Of a stretch of 15,667 nt of DNA, positions 1-5,056 are shown piece after piece (the stretch's first letter is position 1; each line of letters starts with the position of its first letter). The DNA is from Bacteroidales bacterium (GTDB lineage Bacteria; Bacteroidota; Bacteroidia; Bacteroidales; P3). A model generated the notes under the pieces. It worked only from the letters and a program-made list of their open reading frames with translations, had not been told where the DNA came from and searched no databases. Made by a program: the position numbers and the translations under genes. The stretch lies in NCBI GenBank assembly GCA_012837565.1, contig DUQY01000123.1, positions 1-15,667 on the forward strand, written 5' to 3'.

Positions 1-366
1 AAAACCAGTCTTAGATAATGAGCGTTTGAACTCAGGAGAAGGATTGAACCTGCAACGAACGGTTTTAATGGTCGAAGCATCCACATCATCCAATTCCAGC
101 ATAGCAGTTGCCTTAATAGCAGGAATAAAAGACCCCAGATAAGCAAACTTAACAGCTTCCCCATTCATCACGTGCCTTGAAACAGTTATTTCCAAAGCTT
201 TTAAGCAAGCCAAAACGTCAGGATAAGAAACAGTGGTAGACTCTGAAATCTCCTCACATAACTGATCCATAGTCACATCATTTGAGCGAAATAATCTTGC
301 CAAATACTTCAGCCCTGGGTTAGCCCCAACCTGAATAAGGCGTTTAACCTTAACATATTTAATCAT
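1..366 (-). CDS. HU-like (HIG-domain) DNA-binding protein, 3' end outside window
   Basis: Reading from the ATG at 366 to the window edge gives 122 codons without a stop. The protein begins MIKYVKVKRLIQVG, and later has YLARLF, a stretch resembling the 'STVSYPDVLACLKAL' helix region of HU-type folds (about residues 46-60), a GEAVKFAYLGSFIPA beta-arm region (about 73-87) and RCRFNPSPEFK near residues 107-117. This order matches the Bacteroidota 'histone-like, HU-HIG' family (usually 120-200 residues), whose members bind and bend DNA. The C-terminal end is missing because the window stops. Its DNA is noticeably less AT-rich than the next genes (77 of the first 180 bases are G or C). It has its own promoter and is separated from the primase-like gene by about 260 bases, so it may not belong to the same unit. 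Family assignment is from remembered motif pattern, not from a search. Confidence 0.8.
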   Translation of the reverse strand, partial: MIKYVKVKRLIQVGANPGLKYLARLFRSNDVTMDQLCEEISESTTVSYPDVLACLKALEITVSRHVMNGEAVKFAYLGSFIPAIKATAMLELDDVDASTIKTVRCRFNPSPEFKRSLSKTGF

Positions 367-461
367 AATTGTATGCGATTACCTTATACTATCGCGAGGT
401 TTTTTGTTTACATAATTGTGATTAGCAGAAATAAACTTTTTATGTCTTTTATATCACCCTA

Positions 462-492
462 CAAAGATACGCATAATATCCCAGACTACCAA
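462..492 (-). promoter_or_regulatory. Putative promoter of the HU-like gene
   Basis: On the minus strand TATCTTTG (469-462) fits the Bacteroidota -7 box TAnnTTTG, and a TTG at 492-490 lies 20 bases upstream, the expected -33 spacing. Transcription would start near 458, giving a leader of about 90 bases. That leader contains a small inverted repeat, GCGAT/ATCGC (375-379 and 391-395), just before the start codon, which could form a weak hairpin near the ribosome binding region. Confidence 0.55.
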
Positions 493-579
493 GCCTTTAG
501 CGATCCAAAACACAAGCTACCACTCAAAAACACGCAACTTTCTGACTAAATTTACTTTTAAGTAGTTTTTATGGCTCAT

Positions 580-638
580 TTAAAACTGCGTATTAATTTG
601 CTGAAACTTCGTTTTAAAAAATTATTACGCAGTTTTAA
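580..638. repeat. 13-bp perfect inverted repeat overlapping the end of the primase-like gene
   Basis: The arms are TTAAAACTGCGTA (580-592) and its exact reverse complement TACGCAGTTTTAA (626-638), separated by 33 bases. The right arm covers the last codons and part of the stop codon of the gene that ends at 625. It could be a long-loop transcription terminator for that gene, although there is no T-run beyond the stem, or a protein binding or recombination site at the edge of a mobile element. The sequence on the HU side is visibly richer in G+C than the sequence on the other side. Confidence 0.55.
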
Positions 639-1614
639 TATTTTCTTTCTTGAAGATTTCTAATTTATTTGCCCCTGGCATTAGGAGTAAATCAACTATA
701 TCACACCCATTTTCTCTTTGGTCTTTATTAGCATTTTCTTCCAAATATGTGTTTAGGTGAAATTTACAACCAATTTCTTTTTCTATCTCAATTGCCTTTT
801 TGGTCCAATCCTCGAACTTTCCTAAATCGGGAAATAGTTCAATTGTCTTTCCTTTAAGAGCTTGGCAGGTCTGCAATTTAAATTGAGTCGACCCGCCTGT
901 TGCAAGCCATATATATTGCGGAAAGTAGATAGAGGCGATTATAGCGGTCTTTTCTGACTCTACTAAGCAAATAGGCTTAGGGGGAAATAAAGACAGCAGA
1001 TGCTCTCCAAATAGGCACTGTGTCAATTTCCAGTCCTCTGGAAGCTCTTCTTTTACTACCTTAACTTTATGCACCCAAATTATTCCATCTTTAGCATGAA
1101 CTCTTTTACCAGTTATTTTGTTGTATTTCATACCCTTTCCTGTCCTTAGCCTCAATTCATTATCTACCTGCCAAAAAATTACATCCTTCTCCTTACCATC
1201 ACAATAATCTAATTCCCCAAGAAAGTAAAGCCTTTGTATTTCGTTTATTTGTTCTTTAGTGAATTTAGTCTCAAGATATTTCACAAATGAAGTTTCTTTG
1301 CTTAATGATTCAGTAATCCATTTTTTATCTATTGTATGTATAGGTTTTTTGGCAATCTTCATTTGCTTGTTATAAGCTTTTAAGCCATTAGGATTAGTCA
1401 AAAGTTTTTTTATATCAATCCCAGAGCAAGCGAAATATTCTTTGGGGCTATAATGATATCCACAACTATTCTCCCTATCGCATCTACCAACCAAATCGTG
1501 GATATATTCATTATTATGTGCAAAGACGTATCTCTTAAATCGTTTCTCAGCCTTGCAGCTTGGACATCTGTATTTTTTACTCGTTTTTTCTAAGTACCAT
1601 GGGTATGCTGTCAT
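625..1614 (-). CDS. Zinc-ribbon and Toprim-like protein (DUF6371 type), probable mobile-element primase
   Basis: This 329-residue protein starts at the ATG at 1614. The N-terminus carries two cysteine pairs, C17-x2-C20 (RCPSC) and C45/C51 (GRCDRENSCGYH), consistent with the zinc-ribbon seen at the front of primases. The C-terminal half has a Toprim-like core: LVESEKTA (217-224) with candidate metal ligands E219/E221, an ATGG turn (238-241), and FPDLG (261-265) with D263. Bacteroidota mobile elements and phages carry such proteins, annotated as DUF6371, next to a RecA-fold ATPase, as here. The likely role is primer synthesis or another replication initiation step for the element; this is inferred from fold motifs and neighbour. 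No TAnnTTTG box is visible directly upstream, so it may be expressed from an unrecognised promoter in the 1615-1810 interval or by read-through from the helicase-like gene. Confidence 0.65.
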   Translation of the reverse strand: MTAYPWYLEKTSKKYRCPSCKAEKRFKRYVFAHNNEYIHDLVGRCDRENSCGYHYSPKEYFACSGIDIKKLLTNPNGLKAYNKQMKIAKKPIHTIDKKWITESLSKETSFVKYLETKFTKEQINEIQRLYFLGELDYCDGKEKDVIFWQVDNELRLRTGKGMKYNKITGKRVHAKDGIIWVHKVKVVKEELPEDWKLTQCLFGEHLLSLFPPKPICLVESEKTAIIASIYFPQYIWLATGGSTQFKLQTCQALKGKTIELFPDLGKFEDWTKKAIEIEKEIGCKFHLNTYLEENANKDQRENGCDIVDLLLMPGANKLEIFKKENIKTA

Positions 1615-1640
1615 AATTTGTTTTATTTGTTTATTTATTG

Positions 1641-1741
1641 TTTATTTATTTATTTATTTATTTGATTGCTAATCAGTGCTTTAAAAAATATTCGAATATT
1701 CCTCCCTTAGTATAATGGAATATGAATATAAATATGAATAT
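1641..1741. other. Iteron-like and AT-rich region: candidate replication origin or operator
   Basis: The 196-bp gap between the primase-like and helicase-like genes is densely structured. At 1641-1664 there are five TTTA tetramers followed by TTTG. At 1663-1675 there is TGATT-GCT-AATCA. At 1687-1700 lies the perfect 14-bp palindrome AATATTCGAATATT. At 1718-1741 there are four hexamers in tandem, GAATAT, GAATAT, AAATAT, GAATAT, which share the GAATAT half of the palindrome. Repeated binding sites beside an easily melted AT tract, between replication genes, is the layout of an iteron-type origin. An autoregulatory operator for the primase-like gene is the main alternative. Confidence 0.4.
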
Positions 1742-1757
1742 TTTTTGTTCCCATAAG

Positions 1758-1796
1758 AAATACCCCCTAAATACTACGTATTTTTTAGGGGTATTT
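1758..1796. terminator. Hairpin terminator downstream of the helicase-like gene
   Basis: AAATACCCC (1758-1766) pairs with GGGGTATTT (1788-1796); after one bulged C, four more A/T pairs follow, giving a long stem. On the plus strand a T-rich tail follows (1794-1798). On the minus strand, the direction of the adjacent genes, the tail after the stem is only TTTC-like. It lies 15 bases beyond the stop codon of the helicase-like gene, so it most likely ends that transcript, and its structure would work in both directions. Confidence 0.55.
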
Positions 1797-1810
1797 TTAT
1801 CTGTTTGGGA

Positions 1811-3028
1811 TTAACCTCTCTTAACTACAAAATTATTCTCATCAAGTTGATATTCCTTAATCATTTTACTAACCGCAGACTGAGATGTTTTATACCTTCC
1901 ATCCTTTAGCTTTGAAACTATATCTTGTTGACTAATTCCTAATTTCTTTTGCTCTAAAACAATTCTTATCTTTTCTTCATTCCTGATAGTGCTTTGCTTT
2001 GTAGCTATTGGATTTATTTGTTTTGAAGAATCAACTAATTCAAACTTCAAATTATCATTTAGATATAGATTTATATGCTTTTTTTTGTCTTCAAAGGACA
2101 TTAAATTAGACTTGATTGTCTTAAGCACAACATGTCTCGGATCTTCTTTATTTGCCTCAAGGCCTATTACATGCCTTGTTTTATCGACAAAACCTGTTGA
2201 GCCAATAATAGAATTTTTGGTCAATTGTGTATTTGAGGAAGCCTTATTGATATGGTGTAAAAAAACTATAGAAGTATTGTATGTTTGGGTTAGTTTATGA
2301 TAGAGATTCATAAACTTTCGGGTATCAGAAACGCTATTATTATCTCCCAAGTTCACATCTCCATAACAGTCAATAACAATAAGGTCAAACTCTCGGTAGG
2401 TTAGAAATTCACTGATAAAATAGTAAACATCTTCAATATTAAATGCAAATTGAAAACTTTCAAATACATCTATACTAACCTCTTTTCTCTCAAGTTGTTC
2501 ATTAAGCTGTTTTTTCAACTTTAGGGCAGCTTGAATATTTCCTTCCTCTGTTGGAATAAACAATACATTATTAGATGATGGATTAACCTTCTTGCCCAAG
2601 CAGTCTTTCCCACTAACAACAGCCTCGCAGAGTTGATATGCTAATGATGATTTGCCCGCCTCAGAAGGTGCTACGATAGCTGAAATACATCTCTTTGGAA
2701 TCAAATCTTCAATTAGGAATGGATACTCCTGCACCTGCATATTTATTAGGTCTTTTGCATTGAGTAATTCAGCACCGTTTTCTATTTGCTCCTGAATAAA
2801 TTGGTCGAAAAGAGCTTTTTCAACATCTTGTTCAACTCCTGCTTCAAATATGCAAGGAGTAACTTCAATTTCTTGCTCTTGATTTTCTTCCTTATAAATT
2901 ACTTGGTCAAGGATTTGCTCTCCTAAATAATCATTAGAATTTTCTGTTTTCACTTTTGTTTTGTCTTCATTTGCTAACTGTGAGATAGCTTTTGTTTTTT
3001 GTTCATTTGTATTTATTAAATTATTCAT
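1811..3028 (-). CDS. RecA-fold helicase-like ATPase (RepA/AAA_25 type) with C-terminal helix-turn-helix
   Basis: This 405-residue protein is read from the ATG at 3028. After an acidic, Gln/Glu-rich N-terminus (1-90, low complexity) comes an ATPase core: P-loop APSEAGKSSLA (120-130), Walker B FDLIVID (214-220), and a sensor strand IVFLHHINKA (254-263), followed by GSTGFVDKTRHVIGL (277-291). This order is that of hexameric RepA/DnaB-like helicases and their KaiC relatives. The P-loop lacks the usual first glycine (Ala-Pro instead) but keeps GKS. The last 50 residues (KKLGISQQDIVSKL...TSQSAVSKMIKEY) look like a helix-turn-helix that could read the repeats or palindrome nearby. With the adjacent primase-like gene it forms a probable replication module of an integrated element. 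It has a candidate promoter and an 18-bp palindrome upstream and a hairpin terminator downstream. Confidence 0.7.
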   Translation of the reverse strand: MNNLINTNEQKTKAISQLANEDKTKVKTENSNDYLGEQILDQVIYKEENQEQEIEVTPCIFEAGVEQDVEKALFDQFIQEQIENGAELLNAKDLINMQVQEYPFLIEDLIPKRCISAIVAPSEAGKSSLAYQLCEAVVSGKDCLGKKVNPSSNNVLFIPTEEGNIQAALKLKKQLNEQLERKEVSIDVFESFQFAFNIEDVYYFISEFLTYREFDLIVIDCYGDVNLGDNNSVSDTRKFMNLYHKLTQTYNTSIVFLHHINKASSNTQLTKNSIIGSTGFVDKTRHVIGLEANKEDPRHVVLKTIKSNLMSFEDKKKHINLYLNDNLKFELVDSSKQINPIATKQSTIRNEEKIRIVLEQKKLGISQQDIVSKLKDGRYKTSQSAVSKMIKEYQLDENNFVVKRG

Positions 3029-3056
3029 CTTGTAAAAATTTTAATTGTTTAGAAAG

Positions 3057-3074
3057 ATGAATTGGCCAATTCAT
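3057..3074. promoter_or_regulatory. 18-bp perfect palindrome in the leader of the helicase-like gene, probable operator
   Basis: ATGAATTGGCCAATTCAT is a perfect dyad with no spacer, centred on GGCC. It sits about 25 bases downstream of the candidate -7 box at 3106-3099 and 29 bases before the start codon, a position where a bound dimer would block transcription. The helix-turn-helix at the C-terminus of the gene itself makes autoregulation plausible, but this is inference. Confidence 0.5.
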
Positions 3075-3098
3075 AAAACCAATTATTGATTTCAACTG

Positions 3099-3106
3099 CA
3101 AAGATA
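3099..3106 (-). promoter_or_regulatory. Putative -7 box for the helicase-like gene
   Basis: On the minus strand TATCTTTG (3106-3099) matches TAnnTTTG exactly. No TTG stands at the ideal distance upstream, so the -33 element is weak or absent. The start site would be near 3095, giving a leader of about 67 bases that includes the 18-bp palindrome. Confidence 0.45.
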
Positions 3107-3145
3107 TAATCATATTTAGATTTAAGAATCTAATTATCAAAGGAA

Positions 3146-3171
3146 AAGCACACCTTGTTTAGGGTGTGCTT
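3146..3171 (-). terminator. Terminator of the 263-residue unknown gene
   Basis: AAGCACACC (3146-3154) pairs perfectly with GGTGTGCTT (3163-3171), with a short loop. It starts 33 bases beyond the stop codon at 3205, and on the minus strand a T-rich tail (TTCCTTTG) follows. A direct repeat TAGGGTGT occurs at 3160-3167 and again at 3171-3178, 11 bases apart, so part of the stem is duplicated. Confidence 0.6.
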
Positions 3172-3204
3172 AGGGTGTATTTTGTATGAAATGTTTTATT
3201 AAGA

Positions 3205-3996
3205 CTAACTTAGTATAGGGTCGATAAATTCCTGTATTAACAAATAAATTGGATAACCTTTCTCATCATTCGTTATCTTTTTTTGTGCCTTTATCACTTT
3301 ATTATTTCTATCAACAAACCATTTTTCAATCTTTTGTCTTGGTAAACCTAGTGTAAAATTCTTTGGATTGTTTTCTTTTGTTACTATGTTTTTCAGTAGT
3401 ATCTCAAATTCAACTGCAGTCTTTTTCCATTTAATTACTTCATTACCAGCTCCTCCTGCATAATGTCCAAAACAAGCAAGAAAAGTGTTTTCAGAAGCTT
3501 CTATGTATTTTTTTTCTACAAGTTTATTAAATAATTCTTTTAATTGCTCTTGTGATAATGATGTTTGTAAAGCAAGTCTTTCATTAGGGTTTGATAAATA
3601 AGTAGGATTATTAGATAGCAAGCTATTGACATAAGTATTAAAACCATCCAAAATATAAACTTCACCTCCATCCAAAATCATAGAAATTTCACGAAAGAAT
3701 TGTTTAATCTGCTCATTAGTGGTAATACCTATACCATGGTTATACTCTTGAACCTTCCATTTATACATATATATAAGATCTTTGAATGGAAGAATATTAC
3801 ACATACGAATATATATTTCTTCTAAAATATGACTCTGGAATGGAATTTTATAAATATTATCTAAATCACAATCCTTATACTTGTCTTTTTTTGCACAATC
3901 AATTCTATTGTATTCTTCTAAATTATTGCAATCACCATTTTTCAACTTAATGTAATCAATATCAATCTTATCAAAGTATTTATATTCCTTATCCAT
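3205..3996 (-). CDS. Unrecognised 263-residue protein, probable accessory gene
   Basis: The frame runs from the ATG at 3996 to the TAG at 3205, with its own terminator downstream. I do not recognise the family by name. No signal peptide or membrane segment is visible, so it should be cytoplasmic. The N-terminal 50 residues are charged and unusually rich in Asp, Lys, Tyr and Cys (C23, C34, C43). The middle part (90-140) looks alpha-helical. The C-terminal part has QLKELFNKLVEKKYIEA (151-167), FGHYAGGAGNEVIKWKKT (176-193) and a lysine-rich tail helix. Helix, then 'FxG...IKW', then helix resembles a C-terminal module I recall from many Bacteroidota mobile-element hypothetical proteins; this is memory, not a search. 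The position next to the replication module suggests element cargo or regulation. No catalytic motif can be named. Confidence 0.65.
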   Translation of the reverse strand: MDKEYKYFDKIDIDYIKLKNGDCNNLEEYNRIDCAKKDKYKDCDLDNIYKIPFQSHILEEIYIRMCNILPFKDLIYMYKWKVQEYNHGIGITTNEQIKQFFREISMILDGGEVYILDGFNTYVNSLLSNNPTYLSNPNERLALQTSLSQEQLKELFNKLVEKKYIEASENTFLACFGHYAGGAGNEVIKWKKTAVEFEILLKNIVTKENNPKNFTLGLPRQKIEKWFVDRNNKVIKAQKKITNDEKGYPIYLLIQEFIDPILS

Positions 3997-4031
3997 AAAT
4001 TATTTACTTTATATTTTAAGGTGCTAAATTA

Positions 4032-4063
4032 CAAAGAATAATTGTAATAGGAGATGGTAGCAA
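4032..4063 (-). promoter_or_regulatory. Weak candidate promoter of the 263-residue gene
   Basis: On the minus strand TATTCTTTG (4040-4032) resembles TAnnTTTG but has one extra base between TA and TTTG. A TTG at 4063-4061 lies 20 bases upstream. The start would be near 4028, about 30 bases before the ATG at 3996. Confidence 0.3.
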
Positions 4064-4124
4064 TAAAAACATTTTCATTACTAATCTAATAAAGAAATTT
4101 TTAAACAGATAATATTATAAAATT

Positions 4125-4283
4125 CTATTTCTTAGATTCCATTAATAGCATTGCACCTGCAATTGCCATAAGTCCCAAATAAATTGGTGCACCAGACATA
4201 TAACCACCACCTCCATCATCAAAACCATAATTTCCAGTCCATTCAGAGCTCAAATTTCTCAATTCAGGTATAGCACCTACATT
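4125..4283 (-). pseudogene. Fragment of a small membrane-peptide gene, 5' end lost
   Basis: An open frame without an initiation codon at its front runs from 4283 (just after an in-frame TAA) to a TAG at 4125. It encodes about 52 residues: a hydrophilic part (VGAIPELRNLSSEWTG), a glycine run (DDGGGGY), then a single hydrophobic segment (PIYLGLMAIAGAMLLM) ending in ESKK. The composition looks like real protein rather than noise. The only ATG in frame before the hydrophobic part is at 4199, which would give a 24-residue peptide; a GGAGGTGG stretch sits 8-15 bases before it but is also the glycine codons. A separate 12-codon frame beginning METIYQTTK (4335-4297) lies just upstream in another frame and could be the displaced N-terminus. 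Decayed gene or tiny membrane peptide are both possible. Confidence 0.35.
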
Positions 4284-4410
4284 TTAAAAAAATACGTTAA
4301 GAAGAAATCTTTGTAGTTTGGTAAATGGTTTCCATGTGTTTTTGTTTGCTACAAAGATGCCACTCCGATGGTGCTTTTTTGGTGCTGTGATTGTTTGTTT
4401 GAAAGTTGAA

Positions 4411-4451
4411 TAAAAAAAAGTGCACATCTTGATGTTCTTTAAGATGTGCAC
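4411..4451 (-). terminator. Strong intrinsic terminator with no upstream gene
   Basis: On the minus strand GTGCACATCTT (4451-4441) pairs perfectly with AAGATGTGCAC (4430-4420) across a 10-base loop and is followed directly by eight T residues (4419-4412). This is a textbook intrinsic terminator. No coding frame on the minus strand ends just before it, and the aminotransferase gene further upstream has its own terminator at about 5000-5030. Confidence 0.85.
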
Positions 4452-4510
4452 ATGGTTAAAGATTCAACCCTTTATTAACCCTTTTTGCATAAGTATTACG
4501 TTTGCTTTTG
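4411..4510 (-). ncRNA. Candidate small RNA of about 100 nt
   Basis: A well-formed minus-strand promoter (-7 box at 4523-4516) would start transcription near 4510-4512, and the strong terminator ends it at 4411. The interval encodes nothing longer than an 8-codon frame (MQKGLIKG). The predicted RNA has a 5' part rich in A and G with two AAGGGTT-like repeats (AAGGGTTAAT and AAGGGTTGAA), a small hairpin GGTTGA/TTAACC, then the 11-bp terminator stem. I do not recognise a known RNA family. The alternative is a leader with an attenuator for the broken gene at 4125-4283, in which case the short peptide would be a leader peptide. Confidence 0.45.
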
Positions 4511-4542
4511 CTTTGCAAATATACAACAGTGAAAAGCAAAAG
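4505..4542. promoter_or_regulatory. 10-bp dyad bracketing the -7 box, probable operator
   Basis: CTTTTGCTTT (4505-4514) and AAAGCAAAAG (4533-4542) are exact reverse complements 18 bases apart. The first arm covers the predicted transcription start and the second lies between the -33 and -7 elements of the small-RNA promoter, so a bound dimer would hide the -7 box. Confidence 0.45.
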
Positions 4543-4546
4543 TCAA
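4516..4546 (-). promoter_or_regulatory. Promoter of the candidate small RNA
   Basis: On the minus strand TATATTTG (4523-4516) matches TAnnTTTG exactly, and TTG (4546-4544) lies 20 bases upstream. Both elements and the spacing fit the Bacteroidota consensus, yet no gene follows before the terminator at 4451-4411. Confidence 0.6.
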
Positions 4547-4616
4547 GTAAAATAGTGTTTATTTTTAATAATAAAATCATTACCTTTGGTTGTCAGTAAG
4601 TTGGAGTAAGAGGGGG

Positions 4617-4647
4617 TTGAGGAAGTGAGGTTTTTTTTGTATTTTTG
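4617..4647 (+). promoter_or_regulatory. Promoter of the YD-repeat-like small gene
   Basis: TTG at 4617-4619 and TATTTTTG at 4640-4647 are 20 bases apart and fit the -33 and -7 consensus. Transcription would start near 4652, about 20 bases before the ATG at 4672. It is divergent from the small-RNA promoter about 70 bases away. Confidence 0.6.
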
Positions 4648-4671
4648 TGGGGTGATATTTTTTAATAATTA

Positions 4672-4926
4672 ATGGGAATAGATATGGAGGAAAATATGGG
4701 GGAGACTTTTTATACTAAATGTAAATATGATAGGGGTGGGAATATTACTGTGATGAAGATATATGGTGAGGATAATGCTATTATAAGATCTTTTTGTTAT
4801 GAATATGATGAGATTGGTTACCTGGTGAGGAAACTTGAATATGATTCTGAAAGTTTATTGGTGCTTACTACCCAATATACTTATTATGGTAATGGTTTTA
4901 TTAGAGAGAAGATAGTGATTGAATAG
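4672..4926 (+). CDS. Small YD-repeat-like protein, function unknown
   Basis: This gene encodes 84 residues if the first ATG at 4672 is used; ATGs at 4684 and 4696 are alternatives. The first is preferred because it lies about 20 bases from the predicted transcription start. The protein shows about three degenerate 25-residue repeats: KYDRGGNITVMKIYGED (18-34), YEYDEIGYLVRKLEYDS (43-59) and YTYYGNGFIREKIVIE (69-84). The pattern Tyr-x-Tyr-Asp-x-x-Gly, then a strand and a Lys, resembles the YD repeats of Rhs/wall-associated proteins and short Bacteroidota beta-repeat proteins. There is no signal peptide, so it would stay in the cytoplasm unless exported otherwise. It could be a small free-standing beta protein or a remnant of a larger repeat protein. 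A good promoter and a terminator on both sides argue that it is expressed. Confidence 0.55.
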   Translation: MGIDMEENMGETFYTKCKYDRGGNITVMKIYGEDNAIIRSFCYEYDEIGYLVRKLEYDSESLLVLTTQYTYYGNGFIREKIVIE

Positions 4927-4988
4927 TGGGGGTGGGTGAATAGTGAGTGAATAGGAGGGGGATTGGATAGGAGTGTGGTTGGATAGTG
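4921..4988 (+). repeat. G-rich degenerate repeat after the small gene
   Basis: Five copies of an octamer G(A/G)ATAG(TG/GA) occur at 4921, 4938, 4949, 4965 and 4981, mostly 16-17 bases apart (one interval of 11), separated by G-rich spacers. The plus strand here is almost free of C. The first copy contains the stop codon of the small gene. Every copy contains TAG, so the tract is not coding in those frames. Confidence 0.5.
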
Positions 4989-5001
4989 AGGTAATATTTA
5001 T

Positions 5002-5029
5002 AAAAAAAAGGGAGACTGAGCTCCCTTTT
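5002..5029. terminator. Bidirectional terminator between convergent genes
   Basis: AAAAGGGAG (5006-5014) pairs with CTCCCTTTT (5021-5029). On the minus strand the stem is followed by a run of eight T in all (complement of 5009-5002), ending the aminotransferase transcript whose stop is at 5057. On the plus strand CTCCCTTTT gives a shorter T-run that can end the small gene at 4672-4926. Confidence 0.85.
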
Positions 5030-5056
5030 AATATATTGATAGGTATTTTGTTATAG

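Noticed and set aside
1989..2300. 103-codon plus-strand frame opposite the helicase-like gene
   Set aside because: It is the complement of well-supported ATPase codons, has no promoter and shows no protein-like motif.
4340..4380. Second minus-strand promoter and hairpin near GCCACTCCGATGGTGC
   Set aside because: The -7 candidate is CATCTTTG with the first T missing and no TTG upstream, and the apparent inverted repeat does not pair beyond three bases.
1..4660. Insertion sequence or CRISPR array
   Set aside because: No transposase or integrase frame, no paired terminal repeats around a gene and no regularly spaced repeat-spacer pattern is present.
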